A DNA stretch of 64,000 nucleotides from Coenobita brevimanus. Its lineage: Eukaryota; Arthropoda; Malacostraca; Decapoda; Coenobitidae. Position numbers and translations under genes: made by a program. How positions within the stretch are numbered: position 1 is the first letter of the stretch; the number at the start of each line of letters is the position of its first letter. Positions 34,320 through 48,035 of the stretch are shown here, one piece after another. The notes beneath the pieces were generated by a model, which was not told where the DNA came from, did no database searches, and worked only from the letters and a program-made list of their open reading frames with translations. The stretch spans positions 27,418,153 to 27,482,152 of the forward strand of contig CM064690.1 in the NCBI GenBank assembly GCA_032717465.1, in the 5' to 3' direction.

Positions 34320-34400
34320 TTAACCCTGTCAGGCCGAAAACGTCATCTGGTTACTATATCGACTGCACCAACTGATTTTACTTAGCTATGCAGATCTTTT
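34320..34400. mobile_element. TTAA-type MITE fragment
   Basis: TTAACCCTGTCAGGCCGAAA terminus, then ACGTCATCTGG and CTGATTTTACTTAGCT, matching family order. Confidence 0.45.
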
Positions 34401-34409
34401 TGTTTACCC

Positions 34410-34579
34410 TTATTGCTTTCTCCCCTCCCCAGTCCTCCCTCATGTACCACCCACACCATCATCCAAGCTCCTTTCTATTGACCCCTCTCCTTGCCATTCC
34501 CCAACCCTTACCATTCCAGCTTCCCCATCCTCCTCTTATCTCTCTTTATCCCATTTACCTGCCTTTCGATATCTATCCC

Positions 34580-34615
<36 letters not shown>

Positions 34616-35645
34616 ACTACACGTTCACTCATCCCACACACACTACTCATGTCTTCTCTGCTTTACATAGCTTCTTTCATCTCTTCTATATAAATCCTGT
34701 CAACTATCTTATCTATTTTCCCTCCAGGCCCACACTGTTTTCCAGATTCTCTCCACACGCCTCTTGCTCCTTCTTCCGTTGTTACCCTTGATATTGACGT
34801 ATATAATAGATACCTTAATTATAACCTACTCTATAAAACACAGACTCGAAAGAAACGATGGGAAAGTCCGTTGTTTACTGGTTTCTTTTATATTTCCTTT
34901 GTATTCCATCCTACCTATTCGGCCTTCTCCTCCAACCTCCAAATTCACTTCTCGTCACTCATCTCACTTCTTTCCTATTCTCTCCAAGTTCGCTTCCTCT
35001 ACTCAGCCTTTCACACCTTCACTTCCTGCCTCCACTTCCCGTAACCCATCACTATCCCTCTTGTACCTTCTTCACTCTTCCCCAGCCTCACTCCTCTCCC
35101 CCATCCCATTTTCTCTCTCCTCCATCCCCTTTTCTTCTCCCCTTTCACCCCTCCCTTCACCTTCCTCTTCTCTCCATGCATCCCTCTTCTCTCTCTAGCC
35201 ATCCCTTTCCTCTCTCCCTCACCCTCTTTCCCTCCACTCCATCGTTAATACTAGTCCCCTTCCCTTTCCCCGTTCTCCTCCCAAGTTTCTTACACTCTTC
35301 TACCCTACTCTCCTCATTTTTTTTCTTCCATTCCTTTCTCCATCCCCATATCCTTCTCCTTCTCCAACCATCCACATTTCCCTCTCTCCAAAACCCTCGT
35401 CCTACCTCCATCAACCCCCCCCCTCTCTCTCTTCCCCTCACTCTCATCACCCTCATCTTTTCCTAACATTTTTTTTTCTCCCACCCACTCACCCCTTTCA
35501 CCCACCCTTCAACCCGCTCCTCAATCCTGTCTCCCTCTCTCTCTCCCCATGTTCCCTCTCCACCCTCTCTCCCCATCTCCCCTCCACCCATCTCCATCTC
35601 CTCTCTCTTTCCTTCCCCTTCCCCCCCACCCCCTACCCCCCCTCC
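34410..35645 (+). repeat. kilobase polypyrimidine tract
   Basis: C+T-rich DNA (with (CT)n at 34582-34612), almost pure pyrimidine from about 34960 to 35645. Frames across it are Ser/Leu/Pro-only. Confidence 0.88.
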
Positions 35646-36696
35646 CAGCATTTACAACTCACAAACACACAAAAACTGGACGCCCAGGTGTCCTTTTGAC
35701 AAGGCTGCTCTAAAAATCGGCGATAAAACAGATATTGTGACATCAAGCGTATTTTTGTTATATTTCACGTTAATTAAGGCAAATACCGCCAGGGGACCTA
35801 ACTCTCGCTGCCCACGCCCACTCTCACAGCTGGTGCGTGCCTTCGTTAAAACAGCGCAGACTTTTAACACTGGCGATTAGGATTACTTGTTAATTCAGCT
35901 AGGATGAATATAAATCAACTGACAAAAAAGAAAAGTTGGGAAAATCAGAGTACTTTTTTCCTTCGGCGAAACAGGTATGAAGTGTGTGTGTGTGGATGTG
36001 TATGTCTGTGAGGTGGAGTAAGGATTCAGGGACCTTGAATGAGTGAATGAGAGTGTAACCCATTTAATTTCTTTGCTAGTTTCCCCTTCTACAGTTTCTT
36101 CTGGCTCTCTGGGCCCTACCACATTCCATCCTTGGGTGGGAAAAGAGGTGTTGATGATACTGATGGAGAAACATGTAATTACATAACATTACAGGATAAA
36201 CTTTGCCTTTTCCATTGTCACTCTAAATGGCATTGTGGCTATCATGTCAGGAATTACCGAAGAAGATAACCTTATAAACTAATATGTTAAACTTAGTGAG
36301 TATAGCTAAAAAAAGAAAAAAAAAAAGAAACAGAATCCAATACTCTGTCAAACAATCTAAAATTAAGAGCCTAAGCTGAAGGTTACCAATTAGATTTTGC
36401 ACGCTTTAGCAATTTTTTAACAGGACAGGTGAAACACAATAAAAGAGACAGAAACAGTATCAATGCGAAAAAAAAAAAAGAATCAACATAGTGTGGCAGA
36501 AATGAACGCTTCACCTGATTAAGCCCCTTCTGTTCCAATTCTAACATCCTTTCCTATTCCCATGGTAACACAGTGGATGACTGTGGATCAGATTTATACT
36601 CACACCATAGAAAGTTATCCCCTGCAGTCTGATGACGCCATATACGTCATTCTTACTATCTGACGAATTTACTCAGCTACAAAGATATTATTCTGC
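35646..36696. other. unique DNA, no supported gene
   Basis: AT-rich with poly(A) runs near 36310 and 36470. TTAA-MITE core words (GATGACGCCATATACGTCA; ATCTGACGAATTTACTCAGC) lie at about 36632-36680. Confidence 0.45.
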
Positions 36697-36815
36697 TTAA
36701 AGACGCTACACACAACACAACCTGAAGACTCACAACTTAAAGACACAAATCTTAAAGACACACAACCTAAATACACACAAAGACACACGACTTAAAGATG
36801 CCACACACACAATAT
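36697..36815 (+). repeat. short minisatellite, about 16-17 bp
   Basis: Units such as ACTTAAAGACACACAAC with insertions, about seven repeats. Confidence 0.7.
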
Positions 36816-36954
36816 TAATTTTGCATTCATTCTTTTCATATCTAAATAAAATTGACTGGTAATACCCTGATTAAAAGTTCTTCATTACGATTTTCTGTTC
36901 TTGCTAACCCTAGACGATTTTACTTATCTTGACGAAACTCTCTCTTGATGGAAT

Positions 36955-37065
36955 TCCTGAAGATTATCCCTAAATTCTCCGGTGCGAAAAATCTATTTAA
37001 GTTGTGCACAATCGTCTGGAGATAGGATGATTAAACTGATGAGGACGTTCTCGTTCGGGAAAGGT
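36955..37065. mobile_element. decayed TTAA-type MITE
   Basis: Core ACAATCGTCTGGAGATAGG and end GACGTTCTCGTTCGGGAAAGG resemble the family. TTAA sites are not preserved. Confidence 0.4.
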
Positions 37066-37175
37066 CCAAAAGAAAAATGTTATTGTAGTGAAGGGCTAAA
37101 ACGGATTGCAATAACTCCGAAGACGATTGCGGTTCCGGACGATATGGAGAGCAAAGATAAATTGTAAAGTCTATC

Positions 37176-37214
<39 letters not shown>

Positions 37215-37311
37215 ATAAATATGTCTACCACTCTTTTCTATTGTATTTTCTCTATTGCTTCTGTGTGACCCTTACTTCTTTGCTGGAAGAGAGAGAGAGA
37301 GAGAGAGAGAG

Positions 37312-37383
37312 TTAACCTCAGCATAATCGTCCAGGGACACCAAGAAAGAATTTATAAAGACATCATCGCAGTGAAGGGGTTAA
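37312..37383. mobile_element. TTAA-type MITE, truncated at (GA)n
   Basis: Right end CATCGCAGTGAAGGGGTTAA is intact. The core CATAATCGTCCAGGGACACC follows TTAACCTCAG. A (GA)n (37288-37311) occupies the place of the left end. Confidence 0.6.
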
Positions 37384-37554
37384 GACACCCTTTAATCACA
37401 CCCAAGATGGCAGCGGTTCCCGAAAATAAGTCAATGTTATGTAAAAGAGGAAGGGACATGAGGAAAGCCTAATAACCAGACGATTATCTTCAAGTAGGTG
37501 TAATTACGAGGGAAAGGAAGAGACAAGCCACGATAACCAGGAAGACAGAGACGA

Positions 37555-37724
<170 letters not shown>

Positions 37725-38483
37725 ATAAAGAAACAGAATTTAGTTGAGAAAGAAGGTGAAAGGCTTAAAAAAAGAAACTAAAGAACAACAAAATCGTGAC
37801 AGGATTAAAAACAAATATTAACGTGAAGAAAGAATATAAAAAAAAATCTTGAAACAGACGAACATGAACATGGGAACACAAAAGCAGCCTAATAAAAGAG
37901 GACCTAATTAACAAAAAAAAAAAAAAAGGAAAGGAAAAATGACTAACAGGGGTAAAGGGAAAATCCTAAAAGAGAAATTCATGAACCAGGGAAAAGGGAA
38001 AAGGGAAAAAAACAAAACAATAATGATTAACAGGAGAAAAGATAAAAAAATACTTGGAAACAGAAATTGATAAACAAGGAGGAAAATGGGTGACAGCCTC
38101 TCTTAAACACACACACACACACACACACACAAAATACACAGGTAACACAAGAAAATGAACCCAAGCACTGATCAACTTGGAGAAGGGAATTAAACGTTTC
38201 ATAAAAGGACTACTGATTGTGAAGAAAGGGGTAGCAATTTCACACCTCACTTTCATTTTGTCTTGGCGCTAAGAGACGGATTTCTTCAGGTAAGGACAGG
38301 TAATAATTCGAGAAAAATATTAATTAAAGGTTCTGTATAATTCCCCTACCCCTTTTCGAATAATCCAACCGAACTTGCATAAATTTTTCTGGTGAACAAA
38401 ATCAAAATTAAAGATATAATCACACTAAAGAGATTAATGAAAAAAAATTAACTGAGAAAACGTATAAAATTAGCTTAAAACAA

Positions 38484-38524
<41 letters not shown>

Positions 38525-38734
38525 TATCCTTGTTTTCCCTCTGTTTTTCGTCGTCTCCCTTTCTTTAGCTTCTATGTGATCGTCTATACTCTGTTTTTAT
38601 CGTATTTTTATGCCATTTTCTATATTCCTTGAGCTATGTTGTTGAATCTATTATGTAGTATTATTTTTTCAACTGCTGACTGTGATGTATTTTTTGTACG
38701 TTTGCATATTAGTTACTGTTTATTACAAGTTTCT
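37725..38734. other. A-rich DNA, no supported gene
   Basis: A/purine-rich to about 38480 with a CA tract at 38107-38130, a (GA)n at 38488-38521, then T-rich unique DNA. Confidence 0.5.
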
Positions 38735-38769
38735 CTTTCTCCCTCTCTCTCAAAATAATCACTCCACAA

Positions 38770-38830
<61 letters not shown>

Positions 38831-38856
38831 CCTCTCAAATAATCAGTCCACAAAAT

Positions 38857-38897
<41 letters not shown>

Positions 38898-38919
38898 TCA
38901 AATAATCAGTCCACAAAAT

Positions 38920-38957
<38 letters not shown>
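38735..38957 (+). repeat. tandem composite: (CT)n plus a 31-bp spacer, three times
   Basis: CT tracts (38773-38829, 38862-38893, 38921-38955) are separated by the spacer CCCTCTCAAATAATCAGTCC + ACAAAATAATT, identical in two copies. A first, diverged copy (ATAATCACTCCACAAAATTC) lies before the first CT tract. The unit therefore duplicated as a whole while CT length varied. Confidence 0.9.
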
Positions 38958-39055
38958 ACAGCGGCCCCCGTAAGTTCACTTCTAATTTGTCAGTGGTTTC
39001 ATAGTCGATAAATCCAGGTGTAATGATACGTTGTGAGGGCCGGCATTACCTCGCC

Positions 39056-39056
<1 letters not shown>

Positions 39057-39096
<40 letters not shown>
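39057..39096. repeat. (CA)n microsatellite
   Basis: Pure AC, 40 bp. Confidence 0.99.
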
Positions 39097-39098
<2 letters not shown>

Positions 39099-39465
39099 AC
39101 AGGCTCCTTCCCGCACGCACACGCTCTCTTTTCGTCACATTTCGTACGTTTGGGGTCGAGGTCCAAACCTTCTTTTTCCTCACACAAATACGAAATCATT
39201 TTTAAAACCATCTATTGGAAGGTTAAGATCCCTAAATTTCTCGAAGGTAAATGACTGACGGACACTTTAAGCTGGACTCTGATGATGAAACTCGTACGAT
39301 ATTTTTTCCAGTTTCGTTTCGTTCGGGGCATTTCAGAAACTTTGCGACTGTCAGGCCGTAAGCAAACGTAAATTTACCAAAACCCCCAAACCATCAGGCT
39401 CCGTCGACCATTTGCCTGATTTACATACACGAAGAACACCCCGCTTAAGAATGGATCTCGGGAAC

Positions 39466-40640
39466 TTACATGATTCTGGCCTGTCCTCCACATAACTCAG
39501 GTGTGGAGGGAAGGAGGGATGGAGAGGTGGAAGGGAGGGGCAGAAGGAAGGTGAGATAGGAGGGATGGAGAGAAGGAAGGGAGGGAGGGAAGAAGGGGCA
39601 GAAGGAAGGTGAGATGGGAGGGAAGGAGGAAGGGTGTGTAGAGGAAAGATGAGATAGGAGGGAAGGAAGAGGAGAGGAGAAAGGTTGATGGGCAGAGAGA
39701 AGAATGAAGAAATGAAGGGAGAAAAGAGAAGGGGGAGGGAGGGTATAAAGGGGAAGAAGCGAGATATGGAAGGAATGGAGGGAAGGATGAAGATGAGAGG
39801 GAAAGGGATGAAGTGAAAACGTTCCTGTCCTCCGCATAACTCAGGTGGAGGGAAGGAGGGAGAGCTTCGAGAGATGGAGGAAAGGGAAGAATCAGGGAAA
39901 GAGAGAAGGGGGGGGGGGAGGAATAAACTAAAAGGGAAAATGATAGAGGAAAGGGAGAGGAGAGAAAAAGACTGGGCGTAAAGACAGGAAGAAGGGACAG
40001 AGGAAGGACTGAAAGAAGGAGGGATAGGGATTGAAGGTCTGAGAGAGTTGGAGGGGCAGGCAAGGAGGACTGGAGGGGAGGGAGGATATGGAGGACAGAA
40101 GGGGGGGGAAAGGGGTGGAGGAGAACATGATTCTTGTCTTTCCCCTGGTGATGGAGTGGAAGGAGTAGGAGAAGTAGGAGAGAGAGGAGGAGGAGGAGGA
40201 AGAGAGATTGGGAGGGCAAGTAGGATGGAGGGACGAGAGTGGCGAGAGGTAAAGATGGACAGCGGGGATAAATGTGGACCGTAGGATGGGAAAAAGGGGA
40301 CGAAGAGACGGAAGAAAGGAGGGAAGGAAAGAGGGGAATGCAGTGAAGGAAGGAAAGAAGGAGGGAGAATGGGAGAGGACGGGATGGGGCGAATAAGGGA
40401 GGAATGCGGTGAAGAATGGAGAGGTGAGGGATAGAGGGGGAACCTACTGTACCTGATTCTTACCAGTCCCCCACATAACTCAAGTGGATGGATGAAGGGA
40501 AGAGGGGATGAAGGGATGGAGGAAAGGGAGGGGGGGATAGGATGGGAGGAAAGGAGGGACGAAAAGGGGAGGAACAGAGGGGAACTTTCATGATTCTTGC
40601 CTCTACTCTGCATAACTCAGGTGATGGGTGGAGGGAAGGA
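39466..40640 (+). repeat. long purine array with higher-order unit of about 310-345 bp
   Basis: GGGAGGGAAGGAGG-type purine DNA is punctuated by a non-purine boundary motif, GATTCTTGCCTGTCC followed by TCCACATAACTCAGGTG, with CATAACT at 39491, 39835, 40474 and 40611 and a decayed version near 40140. The minus-strand frame repeats PELCGGQ at these points for that reason only. Confidence 0.8.
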
Positions 40641-41203
40641 GGAGAGGGAAGGAAGGTTTGAGGTTACGAGTATGAAAGAGTATAAAGGAAAGCAAACAGC
40701 AACAGACCCGTAGGTAACTTATAACTAGGTAATTAGTCCATGAGTGAAAGACAAGAACATGACATCAGGAAGAGAGGACGAGATGAGAAAGGCATAGAAA
40801 GATAATGGAAACGGAAGAAGGGAGGAATAAAGGGGAAGAAAGGACACTAGGAATGAGGAAGCACTAGGAGATCGATCCAATCCTCCCATTATCCTATATG
40901 GGAGAGTAAAGGGATGGGGAGACGGAGAGAGGGAGGACAGACGAGAGGAAATCAGGGAGAAGAAATTAGGGAAAATAAAGTGAGAGGGAAAAGAAGCAGC
41001 GAGGAGGGAAGGGAAAAATTGAGAACGACAGGGAGGGGAAATGAGAAAGCAAAGAGCGAAGATGAGGCGATTGAAAAAATAAATATTGTACATGAAGCAG
41101 GTGGTAGAGAATGAAAAAAGAAATACAAGATGCAAGTAATAATGTGACCTAGAAAGTAGATAAACAGACAGACAAATGGAGGGATAAATTTGTTTTTATA
41201 CTG

Positions 41204-41243
<40 letters not shown>

Positions 41244-41302
41244 ATTAAGATATGAAAGCAGAGTATTAGGGCACAGAAAATAAAGACCATCCATTCACCC
41301 TA

Positions 41303-41346
<44 letters not shown>

Positions 41347-41394
41347 CTGTCCTTGAGGTCCGTATGAAGTGGGGACGGAAGGGGCGTGGAGAGG
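40641..41394 (+). repeat. purine-rich DNA with (GA)n and (CA)n
   Basis: Purine-rich from about 40740; GA tract at 41204-41244; CA tract at 41304-41345. Confidence 0.8.
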
Positions 41395-42540
<1,146 letters not shown>

Positions 42541-42671
42541 ATCTATTTATTAACGTGAGGAAGGAAGCAGATTGAAACAGAAGCAGAGATGGAAGGACCG
42601 TAAGAGGCAGACGTATGAGAATGAAGAATAATGGAAAGAGTTTTTTTTTTTTTTTAGCTTCCTCCATAACC

Positions 42672-42796
<125 letters not shown>

Positions 42797-42904
42797 GACG
42801 TTGTCTGACCGAATTCTGTGGGTCTTCTCTAGGGTTTTTCCGTCACAAATGCTTCCTTTAGTATTTAGGGAGATGTGACGGACAATATTACCCATTACCT
42901 ATTC

Positions 42905-43980
42905 CAAATTACAGAAGTCTAGAGAAACAAGGACGCCTTTCCTACCTAAGCCCTCCAAACTACACAAACCCTCAAAATCAGGGACACTACTAGCTAAGTC
43001 CTCCTCTAAATTACAGACATTAAAAGATCTTAGAAATAAGCTGTACTTCTTCACCTAGAGTGTATGTACAGTTGCCTGCCAAAGTTCTGTTCCTCCTTTT
43101 GACCTTCAGTAATCCGTAGCATCATATATATTTAGGTAAGTTGCATGTCGTCATTCTAATTGCTTGGTATGTTCAACAGATACTTATAACAAACTGATAT
43201 TTTTCACTACAAGAACTTATAAAACTCAAGCGATACCGATGGAAAGGAAGAGGAACAGAACTTCTGCATGGAACTGTACGTATGACTTTCACGATCCCCC
43301 CCCAAATTACAGACAGATGAGTTACACAAATCCTTCAAAATAGGGACAGTATACGTACCCGTGCCCTCCAAATTACACAGAACTAATAACTGCGGAACTG
43401 CCACTCAAGATTCCCTCCAAACCTAACATGCCTAAAAAAATGAACACGCAAACCCTCCTCCAAATTACAAGCACTGACAGACCAAAAAACTGGCCCCGTT
43501 TTAAAGTCTAAAAAAATATGCACACTTAAAATACACACTCCAAAAACTCAAAATCATATACAAACCCTTCATATTAGGACTCCCACTAACGTCCAGTCTT
43601 TCCTAAATTACATAACCCCTTACTATTACAGACATCCAAGCCTTACAACGGACAGACCCTCCTAAATACGGACACTTCTCCTACCCAGGCACACCAGATT
43701 ACATAAAAACTATAAAACACGGACACCTACGCCCCCTCAAAAAATTACAAAACCCTCACAATCACGGACATCCAAACCCTCGCCAAAATTACACAGCCCT
43801 TAAAATTAAAGAGACGCGAACCCCCTTTCAAAATTTCAGAACCTTAACAACTAAGGATGCCTAAGCCCTTCAAAGCACAACAACCTCTAAATTCGGACAC
43901 TCCCCCCCTCCAAAATTACAGAAGCCTCAAAATTACGGACACCCAAGCCCCCCCACTCCAAATAACGGGCACTCGAAGAC
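42905..43980 (+). repeat. minisatellite, about 42-bp unit
   Basis: Irregular tandem of CCCTCCAAATTACAGA, ACCCTCAAAATTA and CGGACACCCAAG, roughly 18-20 units with indels. Interrupted by a 208-bp transposon at 43069-43276. Many frames contain stops; no protein. Confidence 0.75.
43069..43276. mobile_element. Tc1/mariner-type MITE, 208 bp
   Basis: Left end CAGTTGCCTGCCAAAGTTCT + GTTCCTCCTTTT; right end GAAGAGGAACAGAACTTCT + GCATGGAACTG, its inverted complement with two small gaps. TA on both sides (43067-43068, 43277-43278) is the expected target duplication. CAGTTGCC...AACTG is the usual form of Tc1-like ends. No transposase fits in this length. Confidence 0.8.
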
Positions 43981-44149
43981 CTGAGAAATAGGCCCCGTTT
44001 ACCTGGCCAAATCACCTGAAGGCCGCCCACCCATTACCTGGGGAAATATTTATGGGTTAATTCTGACTGTGTTTACGCGGGGGTCCCTCCGAGAGCCCCA
44101 TTTTTCACCTTTATAGTGCAACGCCAACTAATGATTGCAGAGTATTGCA
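43981..44149. other. unique spacer
   Basis: No feature seen. Confidence 0.5.
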
Positions 44150-45060
44150 TGGGGTGAGTGTGGGGGTGGAAGAGGGGGGTAGGATATGGGAGGGGGAGAT
44201 GGGGTGACGAAGGATGGATTTATGGAGATTGGGAAATATGGGGTGAGTGGGAGGCGAGGACATGGTAGTATGGGAGAGAGGGGACAGGGAAAAAGATAGA
44301 GGATATGGGAAAGAGGAGAGGCGAAGAGATGGGTGATATGGCAGTAAATTGGAGAATGGGGAAATCTGGGAGGATAAGTAGAAAATGGGAGAATGGGGAA
44401 GTCTGGGGAATAGGTAGAAAATGGGAGAATGGGGAAGCCTGGGGGGATAGGAAAGAAGGGCTATGGAGGGGGCATGGATGAGACAGGATATGGGGAAGGA
44501 TGGGAGAGGGGAGAAAGGAACAGAAATATTAAGAGGCGGGAAAAACAGAAGAAGGGGGAAACGAGAGTGGGGGAGAAAGCAGGGGGAGGAGAGGGTTATT
44601 GTATGTGCACACTCCCATGACGAAAGAGGAGATGAAAGAAAAGAAAGGGGAGATAGATAGAAAGCACAGAGAAGAGAGGGGGAGAGGGGAGGAGAAAAAG
44701 GTATGGCGGATAGGGAAGGGGGAGTGACGGAAAGATAGGGAGATTATGGAGGAGAGAGAGGAAAGAGGAGAGAAGGGGAAGCAGAGAAAGGGAAGGGGAA
44801 AAAGACTGGAAGAGAAACAAAAGAGGAGATGGAAAGAGAGAAGAGGAGTGGAGGGAGGGGCAGAGAGGAGAGGAGAGGAGAGGGAATGGAAAGAGTGAAA
44901 CCAGAGAGAGGGAAGAGGGAAGATAGGGAGAGAGAAGACAAGGAGAGAAGAAAGCAGAGGAAGAGGAGAGGTAAACAGGAGGAGCTGAGACGGGAGGGGG
45001 AAGAGAGGGGAGAATAAGGGGGAAGAAGGAAGGGATGGCAGGGAGAGGAGGGGGACGAAT
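44150..45060 (+). repeat. polypurine tract with a 31-37-bp tandem
   Basis: G+A-rich. At 44345-44455 the unit AGAAAATGGGAGAATGGGG + AAGTCTGGGG repeats about three times. The rest is irregular GGGAGA words. Two near-identical phrases containing CATGACGAAAG lie near 44616 and 45076. Confidence 0.85.
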
Positions 45061-45167
45061 GTGTGTATATACCAACATGACGAAAGGCCCCTCGTCGGAC
45101 ATGTGTTAATAATTATCGTCTTTAATTTTCGCGAGCCTAATCACGATAACTACCTGTGATTTTGCAG

Positions 45168-45264
45168 CGGCGCTCGTGACGTGTCTATCATCCAGCCAGT
45201 AAAAGTGTCAAGGCATCAACAAGCGGTAATTTGCGCACAAGTTTTACCCCGGAACTGTTTGTTG
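45168..45264 (+). CDS. weak candidate internal exon, gene unidentified
   Basis: An island of non-repetitive DNA between purine tracts. Acceptor-like CCTGTGATTTTGCAG and donor-like TTGTTG/GTAAGG bound 97 bp. One frame is open (32 codons after one leading base), giving GARDVSIIQPVKVSRHQQ and then AVICAQVLPRNCLL. The other two frames have stops. Length and composition are plausible for an exon, but there is no family match and chance is a real alternative. Confidence 0.22.
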
Positions 45265-45297
45265 GTAAGGAGAGGGTTCGAGGATGGGTGAGGGAGA

Positions 45298-45299
<2 letters not shown>

Positions 45300-45332
<33 letters not shown>

Positions 45333-45492
45333 AATAAATGAGGTTAGGACGAGAGACGGAGAGACAATGGAGAAAGGAAGACAAAAATGTGGAGAAATGG
45401 TGGAGAGAAACTGGTTGGGAATCGCTTCTTACTTTACGGGAATTGAGGGGACAGGGGGAAGGAGGGAGAGGAGGCGAAATGAGCGATGGGAA

Positions 45493-45548
<56 letters not shown>

Positions 45549-46340
45549 GAGGGAGAAGGGGAAGGGAAGAAGGAGGAGATGGAAGGGGGAAGAAAAAAGG
45601 GAAGGGAGAGGGAAGGAGAGAAGAAAGAAAAAGGAGAAGGGGAGGGAAATGAGGGAGATCGTGAGGGGAAGAGGAAGGAAGAAGGGGAGGTAAAGGGAGA
45701 AAGGGTGAAAGTTTATAGGGAAAAGGAGAGGAAGCGGAAGGGGAAAAGAAAGAATGAGGGAGAGGGAGAGGGAAAGGGAAAGAGGGGGGGGACTGAGGAT
45801 AGGTGAAGAAGAGGATAAGGACGAGGGAAAGGGGGAAGGAAAGACGAGGGGGAAGGAGAGAGGAAGGAGAGGGAGAAGGAGAGGGAAAGGGGCTATGGTG
45901 AAGAAGGAGGAGAGGATGAAGAGGAAGACGAGAAGAAAGCCGAAAGGAGGTAGACTGATTCATCCATTTTCGTTTTTCTCTCATTCCCTCTTCCCCTCTT
46001 TCATACCTTCCTTTCCTTCTCCGATCCTTCCTTCCTTCCTTATTTCCTTTCTCTGTCCCTCCCTCTCTATTTCCTACCCTCCCTCCCTCCGTCCCTCCCA
46101 TCCTTCATTCTTTCCCTCTTCCTACCTCCAGCTCTCTCTTTTTCCCCCATTTTTCCGTCCCATCATTCCTCCATCTCTTCTTCCCTTCTTTTCTTCCTTC
46201 CTCTTCCTTCCTCCAACTCTCTCCTTTTCCCCCATTCATCCTTTCCATCATTCCTCCATCTCTCCGTCCCTCCTTTCCTTCCTTCTCTCCTTCCCTCCTT
46301 TCTTTCCTTCCCTCTTCCTTCCTCCCTCCACTTTCATTAT
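45300..46340 (+). repeat. polypurine tract followed by polypyrimidine tract
   Basis: G+A from 45300 (with (GA)n at 45300-45329 and 45497-45545) to about 45955, then C+T (TTCCTTCC, CCCTCC words) to 46335. The switch is sharp, so the flanks are quasi-complementary. Confidence 0.92.
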
Positions 46341-46477
46341 GGATGCCACATAGTTATTTCCCGGTCTGGATTTGGCTCGATTCACCCCAAGCGATATATA
46401 GCTGGGATTTGTACTGTTTATGTGGGGGGTTAGAGCTCGCTAAGGCTTGAAAGGTATACACACACTTCGGAAAGACG

Positions 46478-46592
<115 letters not shown>

Positions 46593-46652
46593 GCAGTATG
46601 GGAGCGTGTGTGTATGCGTGAGAAAACAGGATGATGAAGAGACTCCTATTAG

Positions 46653-46771
<119 letters not shown>

Positions 46772-46899
46772 TTATACAAGTCCTACGTGCCCTATATGAA
46801 CACAACGAAGAATATGAGCAAAAAGGAAGATGGGGTGGGGGGGGGAGGAAACCTTGTAAATCTGTGAAGCGGCAGAGCACAGATAAACACTTTGGTTTC

Positions 46900-47423
46900 A
46901 TTTACACGTGATCGTAATTGAAACTTCCTACACACAGAATCCTCCTTCAGGGTAAACAATAAGAAACAGGAATTACAGCACGACTAAGAGCAACATAATG
47001 AGTGTTACCCATACACGTGAACCTCCCTTAGACCTCCGCTTTGACAAACTACTGAATCCTCCCCCATATAATACTAAACGGGGGTCAAAATCACCCTACA
47101 GGGGAATCAGCAAACGGAACACTACAAAATCGAAAAAGAATGACAGCAAAATGAGGCTACATGACCCCCGTTCTCAGTAATGGCTGGAACTTCCTACGCG
47201 CCAAACTGCACAGAGGGGGAAAAAGGGGAGAAAAGGGAATTAGGGGACGAAACGCTGGAAAATAGTGATGAGGGTACCATTAAATGAATCTCTCTCCTTC
47301 GCCTCCGTTCTCGGTAATGAATGGAATTTCCTACACACCTAGAACAACGAAAAAAAAGGAAAAAAAAAATCAGAAAAAGGGATTAGAAAAAATGCTGTAG
47401 TATCGGGAAAGAGACATCAAAAT

Positions 47424-47467
<44 letters not shown>

Positions 47468-47865
47468 CTCTCTCTCTCTATCTCTCCCTCTAATGACGGG
47501 AACTTCCTGTCCACAAAGCTAAGCAGGGAAAAGGCCACTGAAAAAAGAATTAGCAGACGAAAAGCTACAAAATCAGAGAGAAGCAGCAACTCCCACCTCC
47601 GCCCTCGGTAATGACAGGAACTTCCTCTGTGCAAAGCTAAACGCGGAACAGGGGACCGAAAAGGAGGAATTAAGGGGCGAAATATTGCAACATCGTCAAT
47701 GAAGTACCACCAAACTAAAACTCGCTACGCTTTGGTCTCTCTTATGGATGAAAATTTCTCCAAGAATTAAACAGGGCAATACTTTACTACAAAATTCACT
47801 ATAAGCAAGAATTAAGAGATGAAACGCTGGAAAATATTCAGAAATGAGCACAGTCAGCATGCCTT

Positions 47866-47950
<85 letters not shown>

Positions 47951-48000
47951 AAAACATGAATTACGAAACGAAACCATCAAAAATCCTGAAATGAGCAGAA

Positions 48001-48035
<35 letters not shown>

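Noticed and set aside
39351..40613. 420-codon minus-strand open frame with repeated PELCGG
   Set aside because: Product of a purine array on the other strand; the repeated peptide is the boundary motif of the array, not a domain.
43001..43980. CRISPR-like regular repeats
   Set aside because: Repeats are contiguous and diverged without unique spacers, and the genome is eukaryotic.
45244..46353. 285-codon and 199-codon frames on opposite strands
   Set aside because: Both come from the purine-to-pyrimidine tract; composition only.
46998..47180. 60-codon ATG frame MSVTHTREPPLDLRF...
   Set aside because: Lies inside a satellite unit; other units do not keep the frame.
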